DNA of 64,000 bases from an uncultured Dorea sp. (GTDB lineage Bacteria; Bacillota; Clostridia; Lachnospirales; Lachnospiraceae): the NCBI GenBank assembly GCA_910589275.1, contig CAJUTH010000003.1, positions 62,001-126,000 on the forward strand. Reading direction: 5' to 3'. Under the pieces are notes generated by a model, which was not told the DNA's origin, searched no databases, and was given only the letters and a program-made list of their open reading frames with translations. The translations under genes were made by a program, and so were the position numbers. How positions within the stretch are numbered: the first letter of the stretch is position 1; each line of letters begins with the position of its first letter. Positions 27,548 to 37,466 of this stretch are shown in pieces.

Positions 27548-27569
27548 TTCGGCTTCTTTAAGAGCCGAA
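27548..27569 (-). other. Hairpin next to the tRNA-Leu 5' end
   Basis: The perfect 7-bp arms TTCGGCT (27548-27554) and AGCCGAA (27563-27569) flank an 8-nt loop, one base from the mature tRNA 5' end. It may guide leader processing in read-through transcripts. The predicted start site falls within the upstream arm. Confidence 0.45.
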
Positions 27570-27573
27570 ATTA

Positions 27574-27602
27574 ATTCTATCACATAGCCCACAAAAAAAC
27601 AA
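27574..27602 (-). promoter_or_regulatory. Promoter for tRNA-Leu
   Basis: TTGTTT (27602-27597) and TAGAAT (27579-27574) are 17 bp apart on the minus strand. An A5/T7 stem-like stretch just upstream may also weaken read-through from lysA. Confidence 0.6.
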
Positions 27603-27625
27603 TAGTTTTTGCGGATTTTGTACTT

Positions 27626-28912
27626 TTATTTCTTTGGAAAGTTCTTTGGAAGCCTTTCTGCAATGTCAAAACAGTCAAAGGTTGCAAAATAATCCGCCGG
27701 CGTCTCAGCCCGCCGAATCAGTTCTGTGCTTCCATCCTCTTTCAGCAGGACCTCCGCTGAACGCAGACGTCCATTGTAGTTGTATCCCATCGAAAACCCA
27801 TGAGCTCCGCTGTCGTGAATAACCAGATAATCACCGATATCAATCTTTGGCAGCATCCGGTCAACAGCAAACTTATCACAGTTCTCACAGAGGCTTCCTG
27901 TCACATCGTACATATAGCTGCAAGGCTCCTCTTCCTTTCCGGCAACTGTAATATGGTGATAAGCCCCGTAAATCGCCGGACGCATCAGGTTTGCCGCGCA
28001 GGCGTCTACGCCGATGTACTCCTTATGGGTATGCTTCTCATGGATGGCTTTCGTAACAAGGCAACCGTAAGGCCCCAGCATAAAGCGGCCCAGCTCTGTG
28101 TAAATCGCCACATCGCCCATCCCTGCCGGAGTCAGCACTTTCTCATATACTTTCCGTACCCCTTCGCCGATTACGGCAATATCATTTGCCTCCTGATCCG
28201 GCTTATAAGGGATCCCGATCCCGCCGGATAAATTGATAAACTTAATATGCGCACCGGTTTCCTTCTGGAGCTTTACCGCAAGTTCAAACAGAACCTTCGC
28301 AAGCATCGGATAATATTCATTGGTAACCGTATTGCTGGCAAGGAACGCATGAATGCCGAACTCCTTCGCGCCTTTTTCTTTTAAAATCCGGAAAGCGTCA
28401 AAGATCTGCTCCGTTGTCATGCCATACTTGGCGTCTCCCGGATTGTCCATAATATCGTTAGTAATCTTAAACAGTCCTCCCGGATTGTACCGGCAGCTAA
28501 TCGTCTCTGGAATATGTCCAATGGTCTCTTCAAGAAAATCAATATGTGTAATATCATCCAGATTGATAATAGCCCCCAGCTTGTCCGCATAGGCAAATTC
28601 CTCCGCCGGAGTATCGTTTGAAGAGAACATAATATCTCCCGGCTTCGCGCCGACTGCCTCCGAAAGCATCAATTCCGTCAGAGAGGAGCAGTCATAGCCG
28701 CATCCATAGCTTTTTAGAATATCCATCAGAAACGGGTTGGGAGTCGCCTTTACCGCGAAATATTCCCGGTATCCCGGATTCCATGAAAATGCCTTTTTTA
28801 GCTCCTTCGCATTCTTCCGTATGCCCGCCTCGTCATAAAGATGAAAAGGCGTAGGATATTCCTTTGCCATCTTCTCAATCTGCTCTTTGCTTACAAATGG
28901 TTTCTTTTTCAT
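27626..28912 (-). CDS. lysA: Diaminopimelate decarboxylase
   Basis: This 428-residue protein is a fold-type III PLP decarboxylase. The PLP lysine is in YFAVKATPNP at about 54, the glycine loop in NLSGGIGIPY, and the substrate cysteine region is CENCDKFAVDRMLP. It makes L-lysine from meso-diaminopimelate. The N-terminus PTPFHLYDEAGIRKNAKELKKAF is family-like. Related decarboxylases for ornithine or carboxynorspermidine share the fold, so the exact substrate rests on overall similarity. GAGAGGAAC precedes the ATG. Confidence 0.88.
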   Translation of the reverse strand: MKKKPFVSKEQIEKMAKEYPTPFHLYDEAGIRKNAKELKKAFSWNPGYREYFAVKATPNPFLMDILKSYGCGYDCSSLTELMLSEAVGAKPGDIMFSSNDTPAEEFAYADKLGAIINLDDITHIDFLEETIGHIPETISCRYNPGGLFKITNDIMDNPGDAKYGMTTEQIFDAFRILKEKGAKEFGIHAFLASNTVTNEYYPMLAKVLFELAVKLQKETGAHIKFINLSGGIGIPYKPDQEANDIAVIGEGVRKVYEKVLTPAGMGDVAIYTELGRFMLGPYGCLVTKAIHEKHTHKEYIGVDACAANLMRPAIYGAYHHITVAGKEEEPCSYMYDVTGSLCENCDKFAVDRMLPKIDIGDYLVIHDSGAHGFSMGYNYNGRLRSAEVLLKEDGSTELIRRAETPADYFATFDCFDIAERLPKNFPKK

Positions 28913-28971
28913 AAGTATAGTTCCTCTCTGTCTTCCATTTTTTCATTCGGCCTAAATTTCTGCGCCGTCCG

Positions 28972-30408
28972 CTATTCAATCATGGCGATCCGCATCATAT
29001 TGCTTGCCCCCGCCTTTGCCTGCTTGAAGTTCGGGGAAGGAATACCTGCCGTCAGCACTACGATATCCCCCGGTTCTACTTCTTTTTTGGCGGAAATCAA
29101 ATCAATCGCGCCGTTTAGGATGTCCTCCGTCGTTGTAAACGCTAAGGATTTGTAAGAGCGGACGCCCCAGTAAATCTGCATCCTGCGCATACACGCGTCA
29201 TCCGGAGTCACCCCGATAATATCTGCCTTAGGTTTAAATTTGGACATCACTCTTGCTGTAGCGCCGGATACCGTCGGCGTCACAATGCACTTTGCATTCA
29301 GATTCATCGATGCCGCCACAGAAGCATAGCCGATAGCCGGAGATACGCCCTTCTTCTGATGTACCTTTCCGCTCTTTAAAATCGCATCGTAATCCAAATG
29401 CTGCTCCGTATTCTCTACAATATGAACCATCATATCCAGCGCCTCCGCAGGGTATTTTCCATTTGCAGTCTCGCCGGACAGCATCACCGCGTCCGTACCG
29501 TCATATACCGCATTGGCTACGTCTGTTACCTCCGCCCGGGTCGGCCTCGGATTCCGGATCATGGAATCCAGCATCTGCGTGGCTATGATTACCGGCTTAT
29601 AATATTCGTTGCACTTTTGAATGATCATCTTTTGGAGATAAGGTACTTCCTCGGCGGGAATCTCCACGCCTAAGTCGCCCCTTGCAACCATCACGCCGTC
29701 CGCACAGCGGATGATCTCCTCAATATTATCCACACCCTCGCCGTTTTCAATCTTGGCAATGATGGGCACATAGGGATCGCCGCATTCCTTCAGCCATGAC
29801 TTAATCTCCAGAATACATTCTGCGTTTCTTACAAAAGAAGCTGCAATAAAATCAACTCCCTGCTCCACGCCAAACTTAATATCTTCCTTGTCCTTCTCGG
29901 TAATAGCCGGAAGACGCACCGGAACGCCGGGAACATTGACGCCCTTTCTCTCGCCCAGCTCACCGCCGTTTGCCACAACACACTGGATCTCTATATCAGA
30001 TTTACCGGTTACTCTAAGTTCGATCAGACCGTCGTCAATCAGAATCCTCTTTCCCACATGTACGTCGTCCACAAGTCCCGGATAAGTAATGGAAACGCCG
30101 GTCTCATCGCCTTCTTTCTCCTCGATCCTCAGTGCAAACTTCTGCCCCTCTGTAAGGGTAACCTTTTTTCCCCCTTTTAATACGCCGGTTCTGATCTCCG
30201 GACCCTTCGTATCCAGCAAAATTGCAATCGGCTTTTTCTCCTCTTTCCGTATCGTCTTTAACCGGTCCATCCTTGCCTTCTGCTCTTCGTGGGTTCCGTG
30301 AGAGAAATTAAATCTGGCGATATCCATGCCCCCCTTGACAAGCTTCCGCAGAATCTCCACATCATCCGAACCCGGTCCCAATGTACAGATAATCTTTGTT
30401 TTTTTCAT
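28972..30408 (-). CDS. pyk: Pyruvate kinase
   Basis: This 478-residue protein has MKKTKIICTLGPGSDD at the N-terminus, KGPEIR, the IAKIENGEGVDNI active-site lysine block, and ARGDLGVEIPAEEVPYLQK. It converts PEP and ADP to pyruvate and ATP. It ends after the regulatory C-domain without the extra PEP-utilising domain seen in some Firmicutes. The gene lies 79 bp downstream of the rhomboid-like gene; I see no convincing promoter in that gap. AGGAGGAAG precedes the ATG. Confidence 0.96.
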   Translation of the reverse strand: MKKTKIICTLGPGSDDVEILRKLVKGGMDIARFNFSHGTHEEQKARMDRLKTIRKEEKKPIAILLDTKGPEIRTGVLKGGKKVTLTEGQKFALRIEEKEGDETGVSITYPGLVDDVHVGKRILIDDGLIELRVTGKSDIEIQCVVANGGELGERKGVNVPGVPVRLPAITEKDKEDIKFGVEQGVDFIAASFVRNAECILEIKSWLKECGDPYVPIIAKIENGEGVDNIEEIIRCADGVMVARGDLGVEIPAEEVPYLQKMIIQKCNEYYKPVIIATQMLDSMIRNPRPTRAEVTDVANAVYDGTDAVMLSGETANGKYPAEALDMMVHIVENTEQHLDYDAILKSGKVHQKKGVSPAIGYASVAASMNLNAKCIVTPTVSGATARVMSKFKPKADIIGVTPDDACMRRMQIYWGVRSYKSLAFTTTEDILNGAIDLISAKKEVEPGDIVVLTAGIPSPNFKQAKAGASNMMRIAMIE

Positions 30409-30487
30409 AACTGCTTCCTCCTGGAATTGCTTTTATTCTCACGCAGGCAACTATACGAAAAATGCCGTATGTCTTCTGCGGAGTGAT

Positions 30488-31345
30488 CTATTGAATATGC
30501 GTATGCGTAAACAGATGATCCTGACAGTATTCGTAATCTCCGTTACATCTAGAACAGAACCGAAATTCCAAATCAGGATTATCCACTTCCGTTCTCCCGC
30601 ACACCGCGCAGCGGTGCATAGCTCCGTTCGCATAATGATTCACCGGCCGCATCTTCTTCTTAAATTCCCGTTTCCTTTTGATCTCTTTCGGCGTATAAGG
30701 CATCATATTCCGCGATGCGAAGAAAAAGATAACAAAATTTAAAATGGAAACTGCCGCCGCCAGTGCGTCCGCCTTATATAAAATACCGTAGCTGCTATTT
30801 GCATACGCCGGCATAAACGCCTGCAGGATTCCGTATGCAAAATATACGCCGTCCAGAATCGCCAGCCATTTGGCTTTCACCGGAATCATAAAAAACACCA
30901 AAAACTCCATATTCGGGTACAGCGCGGCAAAAGCAAAAAACAGCGACAGGTTTAGATAACCTGTTCCCAGAGGAAGCGACAGTCCGGTCAGCAGATATAC
31001 AATCAGCGCGGCGATTACATGAAACAATACTCCGCTAAAGAAATACACATTAAACCGGAACGCCCCCCAGGTTTTTTCCAGACTAGAACCCAGTATATAA
31101 TAAAAGTACAGGGCTATCAGCATAAATAAGGGACTGCTTGCCGGCGGCTGGATGATAAAGGTCACAATCCGCCAAATCTGTCCGTGCAGAACTGCCTCCA
31201 TATTCAAACACAGATAACTGTAATAAAATGCCGGTGCAATAAGCTGTATCACAAAGCCCGCCACATACAAAACAATAATATAATACATCAGGTTATGGAT
31301 CGCATAGCGTCCCAATTTACGTTCCAGTTTGTCTAGCCAGTTCAT
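30488..31345 (-). CDS. Rhomboid-like membrane protein with C-terminal zinc ribbon, probable inactive protease
   Basis: This 285-residue protein has about five or six membrane helices over residues 18-212 in a rhomboid-like arrangement, with WRIVTFIIQP (the WR motif) near 58. The GxSG nucleophile motif of rhomboid proteases is not present, and where it would be expected the sequence reads LPLGTGYLNLSLFF. The C-terminal 45 residues hold a CAVCG...CSRCNGDYEYC zinc ribbon. It may be a derlin-like pseudo-protease that binds clients. The ATG is preferred over the GTG two codons before because AAGGAG has better spacing. Confidence 0.75.
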   Translation of the reverse strand: MNWLDKLERKLGRYAIHNLMYYIIVLYVAGFVIQLIAPAFYYSYLCLNMEAVLHGQIWRIVTFIIQPPASSPLFMLIALYFYYILGSSLEKTWGAFRFNVYFFSGVLFHVIAALIVYLLTGLSLPLGTGYLNLSLFFAFAALYPNMEFLVFFMIPVKAKWLAILDGVYFAYGILQAFMPAYANSSYGILYKADALAAAVSILNFVIFFFASRNMMPYTPKEIKRKREFKKKMRPVNHYANGAMHRCAVCGRTEVDNPDLEFRFCSRCNGDYEYCQDHLFTHTHIQ

Positions 31346-31436
31346 GTCCACTCTCCTTAAATCTGCAAAATATAGTACGTCTCTTCCATGACCGGTACGA
31401 AATATATTGATTCAAATTCCGTGCATACATATGGAT

Positions 31437-31465
31437 ATTCTACCTTTTCCAAATATGTTTGTCAA
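31437..31465 (-). promoter_or_regulatory. Promoter for the rhomboid-like gene
   Basis: Perfect TTGACA (31465-31460) and TAGAAT (31442-31437) are 17 bp apart on the minus strand. The leader is about 85 nt. Confidence 0.75.
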
Positions 31466-31484
31466 CAAAACCTGTAACTTCCAA

Positions 31485-31513
31485 TTGTCTTTTTTGGGTG
31501 AATGTCGTATAAT
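31485..31513 (+). promoter_or_regulatory. Promoter for the 2-hydroxyacyl-CoA dehydratase activase-like gene
   Basis: TTGTCT (31485-31490) and TATAAT (31508-31513) are 17 bp apart. The leader is about 80 nt. The promoter diverges from the one at 31437-31465, only 20 bp apart. Confidence 0.7.
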
Positions 31514-31599
31514 GTAAAATGTTGTTAAGAAGCATTTACACATTTTAATAAGAAAAGACACATAAGATTTCATATAAACCAGGAGGAGAGATTCATATC

Positions 31600-34500
31600 A
31601 TGAATGGAAAAAACAGATACGTACTGGGAATTGATATTGGTTCTACAACAGTAAAGATTGCCTTATTGGATTCCTCGAATGATGTGGTTTTTTCAAGCTA
31701 CGAAAGACATTTTGCCAATATACAGGAAACCCTGTCCGACCTGCTTGGACGTGCAGTCTATAAGCTTGGTCCCGTCCATGTTTCACCGGTTATTACAGGC
31801 TCCGGCGGCCTGACGCTTGCCAAGCATTTGGGGGTTCCCTTTGTACAGGAGGTTGTAGCCGTATCTACAGCCCTTCAAGACTATGCGCCCCAGACGGACG
31901 TCGCCATTGAGCTTGGGGGAGAAGACGCTAAAATTATATATTTTGAGAGCGGAAGCATTGAGCAGCGCATGAACGGTGTCTGCGCCGGAGGTACCGGTTC
32001 CTTTATCGACCAGATGGCCTCCCTGCTGCAGACAGATGCCTCTGGTCTCAATGAATATGCCAAGAATTATAAAGCTTTATATTCCATTGCCGCAAGATGC
32101 GGTGTGTTTGCGAAGTCTGACATTCAGCCCCTGATCAACGAAGGAGCTTCCAAAGAAGATCTGGCTGCTTCCATTTTTCAGGCGGTCGTCAACCAGACCA
32201 TCAGCGGACTTGCCTGCGGCAAACCGATCAGAGGGCATGTAGCATTCCTTGGCGGGCCGCTCCATTTCCTGTCTGAATTAAAAGAAGCATTTATCCGTAC
32301 TCTAAAGTTAGATGATGAACATATTGTCGCGCCAAAGCACTCTCACTTATTTGCCGCCATCGGCTCCGCCATGAATTCAAAAGGCGATCTGGACATTTCA
32401 ATTCAAGAAATGCAAAACCGCCTTGCGGGACGGATTCAGATGGAATTTGAAGTAGAGCGCATGCAGCCTCTGTTTGCCACAGAGGCTGATTACCATGCAT
32501 TTATCAACCGCCACAATAAGCATCAGGTCCCGGTAAAAGATCTTGCTTCCTATAAAGGAAAAGCGTTCCTTGGAATCGATGCCGGCTCCACCACCACGAA
32601 AGCCGCCCTTGTAGGCGAAGACGGAACGCTGCTCTATTCCTTCTATCACAACAATGAAGGCGATCCGTTAGGAACAACCATTACTGCAATCAAGGATATC
32701 TATGAACAGCTCCCGGAGGACGTGGAAATCGTACACTCCTGCTCTACCGGATACGGCGAAGCATTGATCAAAGCCGCCCTGATGCTGGACGAGGGAGAGG
32801 TAGAAACGGTTTCCCATTACTATGCCGCCTCCTTCTTCGAGCCGGATGTAGACTGTATCTTAGACATCGGCGGTCAGGATATGAAATGTATCAAAATAAA
32901 GAACCAGACCGTAGACAGCGTACAGCTCAATGAAGCCTGCTCTTCCGGCTGCGGCTCTTTTATTGAAACCTTCGCAAAGTCTCTCAACTATTCGGTAGAA
33001 GATTTTGCACATGAGGCGCTGTTTGCAAAGAATCCCATTGATCTGGGCACCCGCTGCACCGTATTTATGAATTCCAAGGTAAAACAGGCACAGAAAGAGG
33101 GTGCGGAGGTTTCCGATATTTCCGCCGGACTTGCCTACTCTGTGATCAAAAATGCGTTATTCAAGGTTATCAAGGTTTCCAGCGCGTCCGAGCTCGGAAA
33201 GCATATCGTCGTCCAAGGCGGAACCTTTTATAATAACGCGGTCCTTCGAAGCTTTGAGACGATTGCGGGCTGTGAAGCTATCCGGCCGGATATCGCCGGT
33301 ATCATGGGCGCATTCGGAGCCGCTCTGATTGCAAGGGAACGCTACACGGAATGCGAAGGCACTACTATGCTGTCCATTGAAGATATCAGAGCTCTGGAAT
33401 ATAAGACCTCCATGACTAAATGTAAGGGCTGTACCAATAACTGCCGTCTTACCATCAATCATTTCAGCGGCGGAAGACGGTTTATTTCCGGCAACCGCTG
33501 TGAACGCGGCCTTGGAAAAGAAAAATCGAAACATAAACTGCCAAATCTTTTTACATATAAGCTGAAGAGATATTTCGGCTATGAGCCGCTGCCGGAAGAA
33601 AAAGCGCCAAGAGGACTGATTGGTATTCCGAGAGTTCTAAACATATATGAAAACTATCCCTTCTGGTTTACCTTTTTCACAAGCCTTGGATTCCGCGTAA
33701 TGCTGTCTCCTGCTTCAACCAGAAAGATATACGAGCTGGGTATCGAATCCATTCCCAGCGAATCCGAATGCTATCCTGCCAAGCTTGCGCACGGACATGT
33801 ACAGTGGCTGATCGACCAAGGTATTCCCCATATCTTCTATCCCAGCATTCCTTATGAGCGCCGGGAATTTGCGGATGCCAATAATAATTATAACTGTCCC
33901 ATCGTAACCTCCTATCCGGAAAATATTAAAAATAACATGGATGTGATTGTAAATGGGAACGTGGATTTTATTCATCCCTTCCTATCCTTTGCGGATGAGG
34001 ATACCCTTCTTCAGGGTCTTGTGGAATCGCTGGGAAATAAGTTTTCTATTTCTCACGCTGAAATGAGGGAAGCCGTACATAAGGCATGGCTGGAGCTTCA
34101 TGCCTGCCGTCAGGATATGAGGAAAAAGGGCGAGGAAACCATCGAGTATCTGAACCGCACCGGTAACCACGGTATCGTGCTTGCCGGACGGCCCTACCAT
34201 CTGGATCCGGAAGTAAACCATGGCCTGCCGGAACTGATTAACTCCTACAATATCGCCGTACTGACAGAAGACAGCATTTCGCACCTGAATCCTGTAGAAC
34301 GTCCCATTAACGTTCTGGACCAGTGGATGTACCATTCCCGTCTCTACGCTGCGGCGAATTATGTGAAGACCACAGAAAACCTAGATTTAATCCAGCTCAA
34401 TTCCTTCGGATGCGGTCTGGACGCCGTTACCACCGACCAGGTAGCCGATATCCTGACCGGTTCCGATAAGATCTATACCACCTTAAAAATCGACGAGGTA

Positions 34501-35853
34501 AATAACCTTGGCGCAGCAAGGATCCGCGTCCGCTCTCTGCTTGCCGCTCTCCGGGTAAGGGAACAGCGGAAACAAAAGCGTGAGCTTCATCCTGCTAACA
34601 TTGCCAAAGTACCCTTTACTAAGGAAATGCGGAAAGATTATACCATCCTGTGCCCGCAAATGTCGCCCATCCACTTTTCGCTTTTAGAGCCTGCGTTCCG
34701 GGCATCCGGATATCACATTGAGGTTCTTCCCAACGATAATAGGCAGGCAATTGACACAGGGTTAAAATATGTAAATAACGATGCCTGCTATCCTTCTCTG
34801 ATGGTGGTCGGCCAGATTATGGATGCAATTCTTTCCGGCAGATACAATACTGACAAGCTGGCAGTTATTATCAGCCAGACCGGCGGCGGCTGCCGGGCGT
34901 CCAACTACATCGGCTTTATCCGCCGTGCGCTGAAAAAAGCAGGCTACGAACACATTCCGGTCATATCCGCCAATTTAAGCGGGCTGGAAGGAAATCCTGG
35001 CTTTAGGCTCAGTATACCGCTTGTGCTCAGGGGCATATACGGAATCGTATTTGGGGATGTTTTTATGAAATGTACCTACCGGCTCCGCCCCTACGAGGCA
35101 GTACCCGGTTCCGTCAATGCCATGCATGAAAAATGGCAGAAGATATGTATTGAATTTTTATCCAGCGGATATCCTTCCAGAAGGAAATTCAAGAAATTAT
35201 GCCAAAGCATTATCGAAGATTTTGATACCGGCATTAAATTATTAGATATCAAGAAGCCACGGGTCGGCGTTGTGGGAGAAATTTTGGTAAAATTCCTTCC
35301 TGCCGCCAATAATCATCTGGTTGAATTATTAGAAAGCGAAGGCGCAGAAGCTGTTGTTCCGGATCTGCTGGATTTCTTAAACTACTGTTTTTACAATCAG
35401 AATTTTAAGGTAGAAAAGCTTGGTTTCGCCAAGAAAAAGGCGGCTCTTGCCAATCTTGGAATCAAGGCTTTAGAATGGTTCCGCGCTCCGGCTTCAGAAG
35501 CCTTTGAAAAAAGCAGTCATTTCACTCCTCCGGTACGGATTGAGCAGCTAGGAAAGATGGCCTCCGATATCGTTTCGCTGGGCAATCAAACCGGAGAGGG
35601 ATGGTTCCTCACAGGAGAAATGCTGGAATTGATTCACAGCGGGACCTCCAACATCGTATGTACCCAGCCTTTCGCCTGTCTGCCGAACCATGTAGTAGGC
35701 AAGGGCGTGATCAAGGAGCTGCGCCGCCTGTATCCGCAGGCCAATATCGTAGCGATTGATTATGATCCGGGTGCAAGCGAGGTAAACCAATTAAACAGGA
35801 TTAAGCTGATGCTATCAACTGCCGAAAAAAATCTACACTTAACAGACTCTTAA
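31600..35853 (+). CDS. Giant acyl-CoA dehydratase activase (two BadF/BadG ATPase domains plus HgdB/DUF2229-like C-terminal region)
   Basis: This 1417-residue fusion begins with a BadF/BadG/BcrA-type ATPase ([15 protein letters not shown] at about 9, iron-sulfur cysteine in [22 protein letters not shown]) and carries a second one ([14 protein letters not shown] at about 325, [12 protein letters not shown]). A Cys-rich [12 protein letters not shown] at about 606 follows, then a long DUF2229/HgdB-like region with [16 protein letters not shown] and [13 protein letters not shown]. Such fusions are common in Clostridia, but their substrate is not known; related HgdC activates radical 2-hydroxyacyl-CoA dehydratases. 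AGGAGGAGAG precedes the ATG. No separate dehydratase gene is nearby, so any partner must be the C-terminal part or encoded elsewhere. Confidence 0.88.
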   Translation: MNGKNRYVLGIDIGSTTVKIALLDSSNDVVFSSYERHFANIQETLSDLLGRAVYKLGPVHVSPVITGSGGLTLAKHLGVPFVQEVVAVSTALQDYAPQTDVAIELGGEDAKIIYFESGSIEQRMNGVCAGGTGSFIDQMASLLQTDASGLNEYAKNYKALYSIAARCGVFAKSDIQPLINEGASKEDLAASIFQAVVNQTISGLACGKPIRGHVAFLGGPLHFLSELKEAFIRTLKLDDEHIVAPKHSHLFAAIGSAMNSKGDLDISIQEMQNRLAGRIQMEFEVERMQPLFATEADYHAFINRHNKHQVPVKDLASYKGKAFLGIDAGSTTTKAALVGEDGTLLYSFYHNNEGDPLGTTITAIKDIYEQLPEDVEIVHSCSTGYGEALIKAALMLDEGEVETVSHYYAASFFEPDVDCILDIGGQDMKCIKIKNQTVDSVQLNEACSSGCGSFIETFAKSLNYSVEDFAHEALFAKNPIDLGTRCTVFMNSKVKQAQKEGAEVSDISAGLAYSVIKNALFKVIKVSSASELGKHIVVQGGTFYNNAVLRSFETIAGCEAIRPDIAGIMGAFGAALIARERYTECEGTTMLSIEDIRALEYKTSMTKCKGCTNNCRLTINHFSGGRRFISGNRCERGLGKEKSKHKLPNLFTYKLKRYFGYEPLPEEKAPRGLIGIPRVLNIYENYPFWFTFFTSLGFRVMLSPASTRKIYELGIESIPSESECYPAKLAHGHVQWLIDQGIPHIFYPSIPYERREFADANNNYNCPIVTSYPENIKNNMDVIVNGNVDFIHPFLSFADEDTLLQGLVESLGNKFSISHAEMREAVHKAWLELHACRQDMRKKGEETIEYLNRTGNHGIVLAGRPYHLDPEVNHGLPELINSYNIAVLTEDSISHLNPVERPINVLDQWMYHSRLYAAANYVKTTENLDLIQLNSFGCGLDAVTTDQVADILTGSDKIYTTLKIDEVNNLGAARIRVRSLLAALRVREQRKQKRELHPANIAKVPFTKEMRKDYTILCPQMSPIHFSLLEPAFRASGYHIEVLPNDNRQAIDTGLKYVNNDACYPSLMVVGQIMDAILSGRYNTDKLAVIISQTGGGCRASNYIGFIRRALKKAGYEHIPVISANLSGLEGNPGFRLSIPLVLRGIYGIVFGDVFMKCTYRLRPYEAVPGSVNAMHEKWQKICIEFLSSGYPSRRKFKKLCQSIIEDFDTGIKLLDIKKPRVGVVGEILVKFLPAANNHLVELLESEGAEAVVPDLLDFLNYCFYNQNFKVEKLGFAKKKAALANLGIKALEWFRAPASEAFEKSSHFTPPVRIEQLGKMASDIVSLGNQTGEGWFLTGEMLELIHSGTSNIVCTQPFACLPNHVVGKGVIKELRRLYPQANIVAIDYDPGASEVNQLNRIKLMLSTAEKNLHLTDS

Positions 35854-35871
35854 TTTTCGCCAAGATATCTT

Positions 35872-35926
35872 AAAAACAATACACAGCCTATGGAGATATT
35901 TCTTCCCCGCAGGCTGTGTTCTTTTC
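35872..35926. terminator. Bidirectional terminator between the activase and rarA genes
   Basis: The arms ACACAGCCT (35881-35889) and AGGCTGTGT (35911-35919) are complementary over 9 bp with a 21-nt loop. TTCTTTTCT follows on the plus strand and ATTGTTTTTAAG on the minus strand. It serves two converging genes. Confidence 0.75.
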
Positions 35927-35939
35927 TGCAAAAATTATG

Positions 35940-37253
35940 TTAGCTGCTCTTCCATTTCTTTATCTCTTCAAGGCGGGCGCTGATTTCCTTCTCTTCTCCC
36001 TGAGTCCCCGGACGATAATACTCTCTGCCTCTTAACCCTTCCGGCATACACTGCATATGTGTCAATTTCTCCTGTGTATCATGCGCATACTCATAGCCTT
36101 TTCCATACTCCAATTCCTTCATCAGCTTCGTCGGCGCATTGCGAAGCTGCAGTGGGACCGGCTCTGCCCTAAGCTCCTTTACATCCTGCTTACATTCCTC
36201 ACATGCCGCATAAAGTGCGTTGGACTTAGGCGCCATAGCAAGATAAGTTACCGCATGGGTAAGATGCACATCACATTCCGGCATTCCCAAAAAATGGCAC
36301 GCCTGATACGAAGCCACCGCCACCAAAAGCGCATGACTGTCCGCCATTCCCACATCCTCGCTGGCAAAACGAACGAGCCGCCTTGCAATATACAACGGAT
36401 TTTCTCCGCCTTCCAGCATCCGCAGCATCCAGTAGATTGCAGCATCCGGATCGCTGTTGCGCATAGATTTATGAAAAGCGGAAATCAAATTATAATGCTC
36501 CTCCCCATTCTTATCATAGAGAAGGGATTTCTTACTTATACATTGTTCCAGCCCTTCATCCGTGACACGGATTCCCTCCGCGCTGAGTTCGCCGTTTGTC
36601 ACCGCCATTTCCAGCGTATTTAACACAGTCCTTGCATCCCCGTCAGCAAATGCCGCTATCGCTTTTATCTGCCTCTCTGTAATCCGTACATTCTGCGGCC
36701 CAAAGCCAGCCGGACTTTTCAAGGCATGTTCGATTACCCGGATCAGGTCTTTTTCTTCCAGCGCTTTTAGTACGAACACACGGCATCTGGACAGCAGCGC
36801 CGCATTTACCTCAAATGACGGATTCTCTGTTGTCGCCCCGATCAGTATAATGCTTCCTCTCTCTACAAACGGCAGAAAGGCATCCTGCTGCGCTTTGTTA
36901 AACCGATGGATCTCATCTACAAAAAGCAAAGTGCGGATTCCCATCCTCCGGCTGTTTTCTGCCTGATTCATTACCTCCTTAATTTCCTTGATCCCACTGG
37001 TAACCGCACTGAAATTAATAAATTCTGCCTTGGTTCTGCCTGCAATAATGCTGGCAAGGGTGGTCTTTCCCACGCCCGGAGGCCCCCAGAATATCATGGA
37101 AGTAATCTGATCCCGCTCAATCAGCATCCGGAGCATCTTTCCCTTTCCCAGAAGATGTTCCTGTCCTGCAAATTCATCAAGCGTCTTTGGCCTTAAACGG
37201 CTTGCCAAGGGCGCCGTATATGTCCTGTCATCAAAAAGCGTCATCTGCTCCAT
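35940..37253 (-). CDS. rarA: Replication-associated recombination protein A (RarA/MgsA), AAA+ ATPase
   Basis: This 437-residue protein has Walker A GPPGVGKTTLA at about 55, Walker B LLFVDEIHRFNKAQQDA, and the sensor region GATTENPSF. The C-terminal tetramerisation region is present (PECDVHLTHAVTYLAMAPKSNALY). RarA acts at stalled replication forks. It is convergent with the activase gene and divergent from the SDR gene. A possible -10 (TATAGT on the minus strand at 37317-37322) has only a poor -35. Confidence 0.95.
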   Translation of the reverse strand: MEQMTLFDDRTYTAPLASRLRPKTLDEFAGQEHLLGKGKMLRMLIERDQITSMIFWGPPGVGKTTLASIIAGRTKAEFINFSAVTSGIKEIKEVMNQAENSRRMGIRTLLFVDEIHRFNKAQQDAFLPFVERGSIILIGATTENPSFEVNAALLSRCRVFVLKALEEKDLIRVIEHALKSPAGFGPQNVRITERQIKAIAAFADGDARTVLNTLEMAVTNGELSAEGIRVTDEGLEQCISKKSLLYDKNGEEHYNLISAFHKSMRNSDPDAAIYWMLRMLEGGENPLYIARRLVRFASEDVGMADSHALLVAVASYQACHFLGMPECDVHLTHAVTYLAMAPKSNALYAACEECKQDVKELRAEPVPLQLRNAPTKLMKELEYGKGYEYAHDTQEKLTHMQCMPEGLRGREYYRPGTQGEEKEISARLEEIKKWKSS

Positions 37254-37364
37254 CTAATCTCTCCCATTCTATCCCTTATCGAACATTAGCAGTTCGTTAA
37301 AGATGCATTCATAGATACTATAACACAAAACCATATATTTGTACTTAGAAAACGGAGCCTTTTA

Positions 37365-37393
37365 TTGATTTTCGGAAAAGGAATGATTATAAT
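37365..37393 (+). promoter_or_regulatory. Promoter for the SDR gene
   Basis: TTGATT (37365-37370) and TATAAT (37388-37393) are 17 bp apart. The leader is about 65 nt. Confidence 0.7.
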
Positions 37394-37466
37394 GAGTTCA
37401 TCTCATATATCACATATACACAATATAGAGGAACGATAAACTAATATTTAAAAGGAGACAGCACGT

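Noticed and set aside
31526..31545. TTGTTAAGAAGCATTTACAC, a Rex-like half-site upstream of the activase gene
   Set aside because: Only one half-site matches, the second half (CATTTAC) does not form the palindrome, and it lies downstream of the promoter.
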